From assembly GCA_030432755.1 (NCBI GenBank), contig JAUILZ010000022.1, positions 1 to 60,157 on the forward strand: DNA of 60,157 nt. Reading direction: 5' to 3'. Shown in pieces: positions 1-7,930 of this stretch. The notes below the pieces were generated by a model, which was not told the DNA's origin, searched no databases, and saw nothing but the letters and a program-made list of their open reading frames with translations. Origin of the DNA: Gammaproteobacteria bacterium (GTDB lineage: Bacteria > Pseudomonadota > Gammaproteobacteria > Arenicellales > Poriferihabitantaceae). The first letter of the stretch is position 1. Every line of letters begins with the position of its first letter. Position numbers and translations under genes: made by a program.

Positions 1-53
1 TGGAGTTGACCCGGTTCTGTGGACACTTACACTCTACGGAGGAGGTATCCACT

Positions 54-368
54 ATGCCAAAGTCACGCAACCCCTACCCACTAGAATTTCGCCAGCAGAT
101 TGTCGAACTGGTCCGAGCGGGCAGGACACCCGAAGACCTGTCCAGGGAATTTGAGCCCTCTGCTGAATCGATCCGCAACTGGGTCAAGCAGGCGGATCGC
201 GACGCCGGCTTACGGCCCGATGGCCTGACGTCGGTTGAGCGCGAAGAGCTTGGTCGTCTGAGACGGGAAAATCGCCAGCTCCGGCAGGAGCGGGAAATCC
301 TGGCAAAGGCCGCGGCCTGGTTCGCGCAGGAGACCGGCACGGTACCGAAGAAATCTTCCGGTTCGTGA
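54..368 (+). CDS. IS3-family transposase OrfA (DNA-binding subunit)
   Basis: A 104-residue protein with the HTH_Tnp_1-type fold at residues 5-60 (YPLEFRQQIVELVRAG, then a second helix pair), followed by a charged coiled coil or leucine zipper at about 65-95 (REELGRLRRENRQLRQER) that lets IS3 OrfA multimerise. In the family it recognises the terminal repeats and, when fused to OrfB by -1 frameshifting, forms the active transposase. I chose the ATG at 54 because a very strong Shine-Dalgarno (GGAGGAGG at 39-46) lies just upstream; an earlier in-frame start has none. The stop overlaps the start of OrfB in the sequence GTGA. Confidence 0.92.
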   Translation: MPKSRNPYPLEFRQQIVELVRAGRTPEDLSREFEPSAESIRNWVKQADRDAGLRPDGLTSVEREELGRLRRENRQLRQEREILAKAAAWFAQETGTVPKKSSGS

Positions 369-1219
369 AGGCGAATCAGGCCCAATACCCCGTGCGCACC
401 CTGTGCCGCGTCCTGCAGGTCTCTTCCAGCGGTTTTTATGCCTGGCGGTCTCGATCTCCCTCCCGGCGGACGCTGTCGGACCGGGTACTGAAGGGGAAGA
501 TCCGCGGTATCCATGAACGTTCCCGGGGCACCTATGGCAGGCCCCGGATCCTCGCTGAGCTGCGGTCCGATGGCGAGCGCGTCTCGGCGAAGCGCGTGGG
601 TCGCCTGATGCGCGAAGAAGGGCTGCGCGGCGCCAGCCGCCGGCGGTTCACCGTGACGACACAGCGACGCCCGGATGCCCGCCCGGCGCCGGATTTGGTT
701 GACCGGAATTTCAGCGCCGAGGCGCCTGACCGGCTGTGGGTCGCGGACATCACCTATGTGCCGACCTGGACGGGGTTCCTGTATCTCGCGATGGTCCTCG
801 ATACCTGCAGCCGGCGTGTGGTGGGGTGGGCGATGGCCAATCACCTGCGAACCGAGCTGGTGCTCCAGGCATTGAACATGGCTGTCGCTCAACGGCGTCC
901 CCGGGAGGTCATTCATCACTCCGACCAGGGCACCCAGTACACATCGATTGCCTTCGGCCTGCGCTGCCAGGAAATGAACGTCAGGCCATCCATGGGTTCC
1001 GTTGGCGATGCCTATGACAACGCCATGGCAGAGAGCTTCTTCGCCACCCTGGAATGCGAGTTGATCGATCGGCGTCGTTTCAAGACCCACGCAGAAGCCC
1101 GGATGGCTATCTTCGACTACATCGAAGGGTGGTATAACCCGCACCGCCGTCACTCGGCGCTAGGCTACCTGTCACCCATGAACTATGAGAGGATGTTCCA
1201 TGTCCAAACCGCCGCTTGA
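365..1219 (+). CDS. IS3-family transposase OrfB (DDE catalytic subunit)
   Basis: A 284-residue integrase-core transposase. The N-terminal HTH_21 region (residues 1-60, with SSSGFYAW and RGTYGRPRI) leads into the rve/RNase H-like fold. The DDE triad is visible: D in VADITYVPT, D in HHSDQGTQY, and E in MAESFFATLE, with the usual K/R seven residues after the E region. It starts with GTG at 365 inside the OrfA stop (GTGA overlap), the arrangement used for translational coupling or frameshifting in IS3 elements. No internal stops or frameshifts are seen, so it appears intact. Family identity is secure; the exact IS name is not. Confidence 0.94.
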   Translation: MKANQAQYPVRTLCRVLQVSSSGFYAWRSRSPSRRTLSDRVLKGKIRGIHERSRGTYGRPRILAELRSDGERVSAKRVGRLMREEGLRGASRRRFTVTTQRRPDARPAPDLVDRNFSAEAPDRLWVADITYVPTWTGFLYLAMVLDTCSRRVVGWAMANHLRTELVLQALNMAVAQRRPREVIHHSDQGTQYTSIAFGLRCQEMNVRPSMGSVGDAYDNAMAESFFATLECELIDRRRFKTHAEARMAIFDYIEGWYNPHRRHSALGYLSPMNYERMFHVQTAA

Positions 1220-1342
1220 TTCCCAAGCGGTCAACCGTCCACTAAAGCGGGTCAACTCCAGTATGAACTGGTATCGAGCGCCATCCAAATCGTTCAAAAA
1301 TGTCCCTGGCGGACTCGATGGCGCCCATGCCCAATATCTCCT

Positions 1343-1573
1343 TCAGCTTGGTCCGTTTTGGCCGCTTAAAGGGCGAATTTCAGAATTGTGTGGCGAATGA
1401 TTCGGTTTGTCCTGTGGAAGGCTAACGGTCAGACTAGGACGCACCGGATACAGGGCGCAGCCCTTGGATGTGCATTCCTCGACCTGCTTTCGCCAGGTTC
1501 CGTCAGAGTAGGGATCGTAGATGCAATCCCGACAATGCCGGTTGATTGCGTTCCGCAGTGATGGCCGGTTCAT
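1343..1573 (-). CDS. Small cysteine-motif protein of the island, function unknown
   Basis: A 76-residue protein I cannot assign to a named family. It has four cysteines in a CxxC ... CxxxxC arrangement (HCRDC near residue 15, then C-TSKG-C near residues 34-39) followed by LYPVRP, compatible with a small zinc-binding fold. Its ATG overlaps the stop of the upstream gene (ATGA at 1570-1573), so the two are co-transcribed and probably translationally coupled. The upstream 108-residue product carries the same C-x4-C-x4-VRP ending, so the two look like diverged paralogues. It lies between the AlpA-type regulator and the IS3 element, in what remains of an integrated element. Confidence 0.62.
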   Translation of the reverse strand: MNRPSLRNAINRHCRDCIYDPYSDGTWRKQVEECTSKGCALYPVRPSLTVSLPQDKPNHSPHNSEIRPLSGQNGPS

Positions 1574-1896
1574 GCCCCACCCCCGGAATCGTCGGTTATT
1601 GGGCCGTAAAGGCCGAATTCTGGCTCAAGATTCGCTTTGTCCGGGTCTGGGAATGCTACGAGGCGGGGTCGCACCAGATGACGCGGGCAATCACGTCTAA
1701 TGCACAAATCAACGTGGGTGAGCCATTCATCACCGATTGCCGGGTCTTGGTCCACCACACACTGGCGCCAATCATCAGCAATTTTCCTCGCCGCGACTCT
1801 TTCTACGCTGGTTTGAGGATCTACACTAGATTCCTCGGTAGACGGACATACCTTGGGATGACGGACTGGGATACTCCGCCGATCTGAATTTTCCAT
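1570..1896 (-). CDS. Small protein paralogous to its downstream neighbour, function unknown
   Basis: A 108-residue protein without a recognised family. The central part (residues about 40-75) contains WRQCVVD, a conserved W, then C-IRRD-C followed by LVRP. This lines up with the CIYD/W/C-x4-C/PVRP pattern of the 76-residue protein encoded just downstream; here the first cysteine of the CxxC pair is lost. It is ten bases downstream of alpA and overlaps the next gene by four bases, so alpA and the two small genes form one minus-strand unit. Composition is closer to the island than to the chromosome. It could be a zinc-binding regulator or phage-satellite accessory protein, but that is inference only. 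Confidence 0.55.
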   Translation of the reverse strand: MENSDRRSIPVRHPKVCPSTEESSVDPQTSVERVAARKIADDWRQCVVDQDPAIGDEWLTHVDLCIRRDCPRHLVRPRLVAFPDPDKANLEPEFGLYGPITDDSGGGA

Positions 1897-1906
1897 GGTA
1901 CGCCCC

Positions 1907-2098
1907 CTATGCAGTGCGTGACTGCTTGGCTCGCTCGGAAATCCACTTGTCGATTTCTTCGGAGTCCCAGGCCACGGCCCGCTCTGACAGCTTCACGGAT
2001 TGGGGGAACTGGCCGCGACTCATCAGCAGGTAAATCATGCTGCGACTGAGCGAAGTGCGGCGGCTTACTTCGGGTAATTTCTCTAGTACTTTGGACAT
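1907..2098 (-). CDS. alpA: AlpA-family excisionase/transcriptional regulator
   Basis: A 63-residue protein almost entirely made of a winged helix-turn-helix of the AlpA/MerR-like excisionase type: LPEVSRRTSLSRSMIYLLMSRGQFP, shown here in two parts (LPEVSRRTSLSRSM and IYLLMSRGQFP), then VAWDSEEIDKWI, the hallmark ending of the family. AlpA proteins in P4-like prophages and phage-inducible islands activate or repress integrase and excision genes. It is the first gene of a short minus-strand unit. Its upstream region (2099-2352) contains two copies of a hairpin repeat that could be its operator. Presence with a P4-type integrase supports a satellite-like element. Confidence 0.85.
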   Translation of the reverse strand: MSKVLEKLPEVSRRTSLSRSMIYLLMSRGQFPQSVKLSERAVAWDSEEIDKWISERAKQSRTA

Positions 2099-2108
2099 TC
2101 TTTCACCA

Positions 2109-2307
2109 TGTCGAATGTAGTAAAACGGCCACCGCTTTCACTGGTAGCAGTGGGACATGGCTGGATTGTTACATTCGGCACCCCCCAGGCACGAGGCATG
2201 GTGGGCGCTAGTTCTCGCAAATAATCTAGCCATATCGTCCGAATCACTGGTTAATGAACGCCCACTGCTTTTATAGGTAGCAGTGGGATACAGCTAGATT
2301 GTCCACA
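2109..2307. repeat. Two direct repeats containing hairpins, plus a nested inverted repeat, upstream of alpA
   Basis: Two imperfect direct copies of about 42 bp start at 2129 and 2262, 133 bp apart. Each contains a hairpin, best in copy two, where CCCACTGCT (2261-2269) pairs with AGCAGTGGG across a short loop; each copy continues into GCTRGATTGT. Copy one is itself framed by an inverted repeat, TGTCGAATGTA at 2109-2119 and TACATTCGGCA at 2170-2180 (10 of 11 positions). The stretch between alpA and the 202-residue gene holds no reading frame. Plausible roles are AlpA or repressor operators, or replication/recombination iterons of the element. Confidence 0.7.
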
Positions 2308-2352
2308 AGTCGCCAGATGTTAGAAAATCCCTGTCGATTTCACCCGAGTTTC

Positions 2353-2961
2353 CTAACGCTTTAGTTCTCTATCCCGCAAAGCTTGGACTAGCGCCCCCTC
2401 CGACTTGTCTATTCCTATAGTTTTGAACATGGACGAGAACAATCGCGCTACTTTTCGGCGTGGCAAGTCTCTCAAATACTGTTGTCGAAACCCGAGAATC
2501 ACATCATAGGTTAGGTCGGGAGGCCTTCCACCGTTTTTTTCGTGTAGTGAAAAACCCCGCCCGCATAGTCTTTCTAAATTGTCCGGGCTAGCTAGTATCT
2601 TTAGTGCCTGCATGAAATTTTCAGTATCGACACCTTCAAAATGTAGATTCGCGAGGAAAACGCTTGGTACTTTTAATCCTTCGTCAATATCAAGGATAAC
2701 GCCATGCTCATCTACCGCCGCACTATCAATAAGTTCTTTGAGGTTTGTAGCAGCATAAAGTACGGAAACAACAAAGCGTCTTTCCTCCTCCCGTTTTTGC
2801 TCTATGAGTTCTGAAAACCCCGTATCTGATGCATATAAATAGAAAACATTCACCAATGTTCGCAGAGTTAGTGCGTCCAGATCGGCTATACATTCTTTCG
2901 CTACTCTGACTAGCTCACTCTCCAATTCGCTTGTCAGTTCTTGCGGCGTGTGCTCATCCAT
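2353..2961 (-). CDS. Hypothetical protein of the integrated element
   Basis: A 202-residue acidic, mostly helical soluble protein with no signal peptide or membrane segment. I do not recognise a domain. Features seen are a C-terminal basic stretch (LRDLPRRKVARLF) and a GGRPPDLTYDV segment near residue 145. The gene is clearly lower in GC than the chromosomal genes, with many AT-ending codons, which fits acquisition with the island. It lies between the integrase and alpA, a position often used for repressors or immunity functions in satellite elements, but no DNA-binding motif is evident. The ATG at 2961 is the only reasonable start of that length. Confidence 0.6.
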   Translation of the reverse strand: MDEHTPQELTSELESELVRVAKECIADLDALTLRTLVNVFYLYASDTGFSELIEQKREEERRFVVSVLYAATNLKELIDSAAVDEHGVILDIDEGLKVPSVFLANLHFEGVDTENFMQALKILASPDNLERLCGRGFSLHEKNGGRPPDLTYDVILGFRQQYLRDLPRRKVARLFSSMFKTIGIDKSEGALVQALRDRELKR

Positions 2962-3059
2962 CCAGTTAGCGCCTTCTCGCTACCCTTAATTTGAAAGGCA
3001 GCCCAGGCGGGCGAAGGTGTCCCGCTTTTCGCGCCGTCGCGCTAGGGCTGGCTAGTCTG

Positions 3060-4268
3060 TCATTGGCGCTTCTTTCGCAGCGGCACCACGTTTGAATTCA
3101 GGCTGTCCAGGTAGTCCCCCCACCACCGCATGATTTCGCGGCGCTCTTTCATGTACCGGGCATGGTGGTTATAGGCTGAGCGCACGGTATTGCGCTCGGT
3201 ATGCGATAACTGGCGCTCGATGGCATCCGGGTTATATCCCTGCTCGTTCAGGATGCTGCTAGCGGTGGCCCTGAATCCGTGGGGCGTGGCGCGGCCCTTG
3301 TAACCCAGGCGGTACAGTGCATATAGCAGGGTGTTTTCGGACATGGGTTTCAGGCGGCTACGCTCACCATGAAAGGCCAGCTCGGCCACGCCGGTAATGG
3401 GGCGCAATTCATCAAGCACCGCCAGGGCTTGCCGGGACAATGGGACAATATGCGGTTCGCCCATTTTCATCCGCTCGGCGGGTATCCGCCATTCTTTCGC
3501 GTCCATGTCGAATTCATCCCACCTGGCCCCCCGCAGTTCGCCGGGGCGGACGAAGGTATACAGCAACAATTTCAGCCCCAGGCGGGTAACGGGGTTGCCG
3601 TCGTATCCGTCAATGGCTTCTATCAAGGCGGGCAGTTCGGCGCGGGGAACGGATGCCATGTGCTGAACCTTGCGGGTTTTTAGAACTCCCTTCAGTTCGG
3701 TGGCCGGGTTTGCCGTGGCCCTGCCGGTTTGAATGGCGTACCGAAACACCGCCCCACAGCGTTGTAATACCCGTGATGCGGTTTCAAGGGCGTCCCGGCT
3801 TTCTATACGACGAATGACAGCCAGTAGGGTAGGGGTGTCAATCTCGGATATCGGCTGATCCCCCAGGCGGGCGAATACGTCCTTTTCTAGCGACTGAATG
3901 ACGCGGTTGTAGTGGTCATCCGTCCACATGTCGTTTGTTTCGGCCCATTCGCGGGCTATTCGCTCAAAGCTGGTCTGGGCCTTCTCTTTGGCTGCCAGCT
4001 TGCCGGATTTCTTCGCGGCCATGGGATCCACGTTTTCAGCAGCCAGGCGTTGTTTGGCGCTTGTGGTGGCCGCCCTGGCTTGCTCTAGCGACACGTCGGG
4101 ATATACCCCCAGGGCAAGCGTTTTCTCTTTGCCGTGGTAGCGGTACTTCATGCGCCAATAGCGTCCGCCATTCGGCTTTACCAGTAAGAACAGTCCCTTT
4201 CCATCAAATAGCTTGTAAGGTTTGGATTCGGGCTTTGCGTTTCGTACCTTGACGGCGGTCAGTTTCAT
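3060..4268 (-). CDS. int: P4-type tyrosine recombinase (island integrase)
   Basis: A 402-residue site-specific recombinase with the DUF4102 N-terminal arm domain (MKLTAVKVRNAKP ... KPNGGRYWRMKYR), a SAM-like core-binding domain and a C-terminal catalytic domain. Catalytic residues are visible: Arg in RPGELRGARW, HGFRATAS (H-x-x-R) and the final Tyr in RSAYNHHARYM. It should integrate and excise the element at the neighbouring tRNA-Leu 3' end, less than 200 bp away. I took the ATG at 4268, because extending further would translate through a repeat array (4272-4324) that looks regulatory. The length matches intact P4-type integrases, so the gene is probably functional. Confidence 0.95.
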   Translation of the reverse strand: MKLTAVKVRNAKPESKPYKLFDGKGLFLLVKPNGGRYWRMKYRYHGKEKTLALGVYPDVSLEQARAATTSAKQRLAAENVDPMAAKKSGKLAAKEKAQTSFERIAREWAETNDMWTDDHYNRVIQSLEKDVFARLGDQPISEIDTPTLLAVIRRIESRDALETASRVLQRCGAVFRYAIQTGRATANPATELKGVLKTRKVQHMASVPRAELPALIEAIDGYDGNPVTRLGLKLLLYTFVRPGELRGARWDEFDMDAKEWRIPAERMKMGEPHIVPLSRQALAVLDELRPITGVAELAFHGERSRLKPMSENTLLYALYRLGYKGRATPHGFRATASSILNEQGYNPDAIERQLSHTERNTVRSAYNHHARYMKERREIMRWWGDYLDSLNSNVVPLRKKRQ

Positions 4269-4271
4269 GGT

Positions 4272-4324
4272 GGGGGTACCTTTTTGGGGGTACGAATTGT
4301 CGAGGTACCCCCAAAAGTACCCCC
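4272..4324. promoter_or_regulatory. Four-copy GTACCCCC array upstream of the integrase
   Basis: GGGGGTAC occurs at 4272-4279 and 4286-4293, and its complement GTACCCCC at 4305-4312 and 4317-4324. This gives two direct pairs arranged head to head around an 11-bp AT-containing centre. The array starts three bases upstream of the integrase ATG and covers the place where its leader should be. It probably binds the integrase (arm sites, autoregulation) or AlpA. Confidence 0.65.
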
Positions 4325-4379
4325 GCTTGTGATTGGATGTCAACGGACACCCAAATACCTCCATGCACGAAAATCCCAA

Positions 4380-4403
4380 TAAAAAAGCCGCATTGCAGCG
4401 GCT
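4380..4403 (-). terminator. Rho-independent terminator after tRNA-Leu
   Basis: On the minus strand AGCCGC pairs with GCGGCT across a six-base loop, followed by six T residues. It lies 36 bases beyond the 3' end of tRNA-Leu and ends the tpiA-secG-tRNA transcript before the integrase. Confidence 0.8.
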
Positions 4404-4438
4404 CTTTGGACTTCCTGGGATGGTACCGGACTTGCCGG

Positions 4439-4523
4439 TGGTGCCGAAGGAGGGACTCGAACCCTCACGCCGTGAAGCACAGCCCCCTCAAGACTGCGTG
4501 TCTACCAGTTCCACCACTTCGGC
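4439..4523 (-). tRNA. leuU: tRNA-Leu(GAG), probable island attachment site
   Basis: An 85-nt class II tRNA. The acceptor stem GCCGAAG/CTTCGGC, an encoded CCA (4439-4441), the D arm with GGTAGACACGC, the anticodon arm CAGTC-TTGAGGG-GGCTG giving anticodon GAG, a variable arm and the T arm GGTTCGAGTCC are all present. It follows secG, as leuU does in enteric bacteria. Its 3' end faces the integrase gene, so the attB/attL core probably lies in the T arm and acceptor; the second att copy is not in this window. Confidence 0.97.
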
Positions 4524-4573
4524 ATTGATTGGTCGGCCGGATTATACCGGATCGTCGCGGGTTTTCCCCTTGT

Positions 4574-4975
4574 TTACTGGCTCTCCGGGGCCGCGGGGAC
4601 GTCGGATTCCTGGCCGGGCGCAGCGGGCGCTGCGTCACTATCTACCGAGGGCACGTCGCTGTCGGGCGCGCTGTCCGGCGCGGATTCGGTCTGTTCAACG
4701 ACGGAGCCCTCGAGGACGCTGCGGGGTCCCGCCTGTTTCGCGTAGTAGAGCGCCAGCGTGAGGCTGGTGACGAAGAACAGGGTGATAAGCACCGACGTAG
4801 TGCGGCTCAGGAAGTTGGCCGAGCCCTGGGCGCCGAAGAGACTCTGGGCGGAGCCACCGCCGCCGCCACCGAAGGCGGCGCCGGCGTCGGCACCCTTGCC
4901 CTGCTGCAGCAGGACGAGGACCACGATGGCCACGGCGATGACGAGATGTACGACGAGTAACAGGTTTGCAAGCAT
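4574..4975 (-). CDS. secG: Protein translocase subunit SecG
   Basis: A 133-residue inner-membrane protein of the SecYEG channel. Two transmembrane helices are seen (residues about 3-22, LLLVVHLVIAVAIVVLVLL, and about 55-75, TSVLITLFFVTSLTLALYY), separated by the family loop QQGKGADAGAAFGGG. SecG helps SecA-driven export by inverting or shifting during the ATP cycle. The C-terminal tail (residues 80-133) is Ala/Pro/Asp/Ser-rich and longer than in many homologues, which is common in GC-rich species. It lies 21 bp downstream of tpiA and upstream of tRNA-Leu, the usual gammaproteobacterial arrangement. Confidence 0.97.
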   Translation of the reverse strand: MLANLLLVVHLVIAVAIVVLVLLQQGKGADAGAAFGGGGGGSAQSLFGAQGSANFLSRTTSVLITLFFVTSLTLALYYAKQAGPRSVLEGSVVEQTESAPDSAPDSDVPSVDSDAAPAAPGQESDVPAAPESQ

Positions 4976-4996
4976 GGATGTTTTCCTTGGGTTCCG

Positions 4997-5773
<777 letters not shown>

Positions 5774-5898
5774 AGCGAGGGCGCCACGAATGGCGGGGGC
5801 GGAAAAAAGGGGGCTGGATGGTACCTTTTGGGCGCGGCGAAATCAACGTGGTTGCGAGCCGCGCCGGGAGGGCGCCCGGAGTCGCCAGACGCCGGGAA

Positions 5899-7041
5899 TC
5901 AGGGGCCCTCGCGCACCAGCCGGCGGAAGAATCCGCCCGCCAGCAGGGTCAGGCCGATGAAGATCAGCAGGGTGTCTCGCCAGCCGAGATACTGGTACAT
6001 CACCATGGGCAGCCAGGACCCCAGGGTGCCGCTCAGGTAGTAGACCGAGACGTAGATCCCGTTAACCACTCCCTTGTGCTCGCGCGCGGCATGGTTGAGG
6101 TAGCCGGACAGAGTGGCGTGGATCAGGAACATGCCCGCGGCCAGGGCCAGCATCAGGGCGAACAGCACCGGCACCGAAGGCAGCAGGTAGAGCGTCATGC
6201 CGACGACGTTGATCGCCACGCCGAGGATCAGCACCGCGCGCTCGCTTCCCAGCCGGGTCACCAGGCGGTCGCTCACCAGCGCCATGGGAATACCCACCAT
6301 GTAGCCGAGGTAGACCAGCGAGATCAGCAGGCTGCCGGCGCCGGGCTGGATGTCCTCGATGCGGAACGGCAGCATCGCGAGGATGCCGGTGAAGGCGAAG
6401 AAGACGGTGAACAGGGCGAGGTAGCTCCAGGCGTAGTTCGGCACCCTGAGTACGCGGCCGATGGCGCGCGCGTCGAGGCGGCCGAAGTTCAGCTCCGCGT
6501 CGGCGCGCAGGTAGCCGCTCAACCAGGCGGGCACCAGCAGCAGGCAGCCGAGGACGAGGAAGATCCACTGCCAGCCCAGCGTCGACGCGAGATAGCCCGC
6601 CAACGCCCGGCTGGAAAAGCCGCCGATGATGGTGGCGGCGATGTATTGCCCCATCACGCGGCGTACGAGCGTCGGCGTGCTCATGCTGGCGGCATATGTC
6701 ATGAGCGCCGTGAAGAGGCCTGGCACAAGCAGGCCCTGGGCAAAGCGCAGCGCCAGCAGTTGCCAGAACTCGGTGGTGAAGAACAGGGCGAACTGGTCGA
6801 TGGCCAGCAGGAACAGCGTAATTCGTAACATGCTCCGCGCCGGCACCGCCTGGAGGAAGTAGCCGTAGAAGATCGGTGCAAGCCCGAGCGGCAGCAGGGT
6901 CACCGTGATCACCAGCGCCGCGTCCGTCATCGGGATGCCGAAGTCCCGCGCGAGCTGCGGCATGATCGGCTGTGGCGTGTACAGCGTGCAAAAGACGAGG
7001 AAGGTCGTCAGGAGGACGATCCCCAGTTGGGCGCGGGTCAT
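5899..7041 (-). CDS. MFS transporter, last gene of a four-gene operon
   Basis: A 380-residue major facilitator with about 12 transmembrane helices. The first helix is QLGIVLLTTFLVFCTLYTPQ, and the loop 2-3 region has GYFLQAVPARSML in place of the canonical GxxxDRxGRR. The closest general type is the YnfM/arabinose-efflux-like group (COG2814-like), but the substrate cannot be read from sequence. It starts ten bases after the stop of the EEP-fold gene and closes the unit aminotransferase, sulfotransferase-like, EEP, MFS. The context suggests it exports or imports the compound handled by that operon. The C-terminus is intact. Confidence 0.85.
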   Translation of the reverse strand: MTRAQLGIVLLTTFLVFCTLYTPQPIMPQLARDFGIPMTDAALVITVTLLPLGLAPIFYGYFLQAVPARSMLRITLFLLAIDQFALFFTTEFWQLLALRFAQGLLVPGLFTALMTYAASMSTPTLVRRVMGQYIAATIIGGFSSRALAGYLASTLGWQWIFLVLGCLLLVPAWLSGYLRADAELNFGRLDARAIGRVLRVPNYAWSYLALFTVFFAFTGILAMLPFRIEDIQPGAGSLLISLVYLGYMVGIPMALVSDRLVTRLGSERAVLILGVAINVVGMTLYLLPSVPVLFALMLALAAGMFLIHATLSGYLNHAAREHKGVVNGIYVSVYYLSGTLGSWLPMVMYQYLGWRDTLLIFIGLTLLAGGFFRRLVREGP

Positions 7042-7051
7042 CAGGCTGGGG

Positions 7052-7918
7052 TTAAAACTCGATCCCGGTCCAGAGCGGAAAGTGATCGGAGCCGGTGGCC
7101 TCGGTGTCCACGCGGCAGGACTTCACCTGCGCGCGCAGGGCGGGGCTGACGAAGCAGTAGTCGAGCACCGCGGGCACGTCGCGCACGTCGCTGGTATGGC
7201 CCTCGGCCCGGTCGTTACTGGCGGCGACCCAGGCGTCGACGAAGCCGTCCTCCGGTGTGACGCGGCCGCCGTAGTCGCTGACCGGGCCGGTGATGAGTTC
7301 GTACTCGGCGGAGTCCGGTTGGCAGTTGAAGTCACCCAGCATGATCGCGTGATGGGGTACCGCCTGGTCGGCGATACCCGCGGCGTAGGCGATGTCGCCG
7401 AGGTCGCCGAGGTCGCCGCACATCGGCGCGCCCTCGTGTACCGCCGAGCGGTGGATCTCCATGAGGCGCCGGACCTGGGGCAGGCGGCTCGCGGCGGCAA
7501 GGTGGCAGAGATGCACGGAGTAGATCCGGAGGCGCTTGTCGCCGCAGTCGATGGTGGCCTCCACGGTGCTGCGCTGGATGCTGAGCGCGTCCACGCTGCC
7601 CGTCTTCGGCAGCAGGTGATGGCGGCTGCGCAGGATCGGGAAACGGCTCAGGATCATGTTGCCGAACTGGCGCCTGCCATCCCCCGGGGCGGCGCCCTCG
7701 ACGTGGATGTCCACCCCGGGGCCGTAGGCCCAGTAGTAGCCTGGCAGGTGACCGGTAAGCAGGGCCACCTGGTCGATCATGCCCGTGTGTGGCCAGTAGC
7801 GGTCCACCTCCTGCAGCGCGATGATGTCCGCGCCCGTGACCTCGGCGGCGATACGCGCGAGATCCACCACGCCGTCGCTGCCCTTGCCATACTGGATGTT
7901 GTAGCTGACGAATTGCAT
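7052..7918 (-). CDS. Endonuclease/exonuclease/phosphatase-fold hydrolase
   Basis: A 288-residue protein of the DNase I/EEP superfamily, which cleaves phosphoesters in nucleic acids, inositol phosphates or lipids using a divalent metal. Motifs seen are VSYNIQYG (metal-binding Asn), ALQEVDRYW (catalytic Glu), YSVHLCH, MLGDFNCQP (Asp/Asn pair) and GSDHFPLW (catalytic Asp-His at the C-terminus). There is no signal peptide, so it is probably cytoplasmic. It lies 12 bp downstream of the sulfotransferase-like gene and 10 bp before the MFS gene, so it is operonic with them. The true substrate is unknown; a role on a small phosphodiester or phosphoester metabolite would fit better than DNA repair. Confidence 0.88.
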   Translation of the reverse strand: MQFVSYNIQYGKGSDGVVDLARIAAEVTGADIIALQEVDRYWPHTGMIDQVALLTGHLPGYYWAYGPGVDIHVEGAAPGDGRRQFGNMILSRFPILRSRHHLLPKTGSVDALSIQRSTVEATIDCGDKRLRIYSVHLCHLAAASRLPQVRRLMEIHRSAVHEGAPMCGDLGDLGDIAYAAGIADQAVPHHAIMLGDFNCQPDSAEYELITGPVSDYGGRVTPEDGFVDAWVAASNDRAEGHTSDVRDVPAVLDYCFVSPALRAQVKSCRVDTEATGSDHFPLWTGIEF

Positions 7919-7930
7919 GACGACTGCGTC

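Larger units (their letters stand above)
1..1260 (+). mobile_element. Complete IS3-family insertion sequence
   Basis: The element is bounded by terminal inverted repeats. The left end begins TGGAGTTGACCCG at base 1, and the right end is its reverse complement, finishing at 1260; about 21 of the outer 24 positions match. Inside are the two overlapping reading frames typical of IS3: a small helix-turn-helix OrfA and a DDE integrase-type OrfB. Both frames are open and all catalytic positions are present, so the copy may still be active. A target duplication cannot be tested because the left end coincides with the window edge. Confidence 0.93.
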
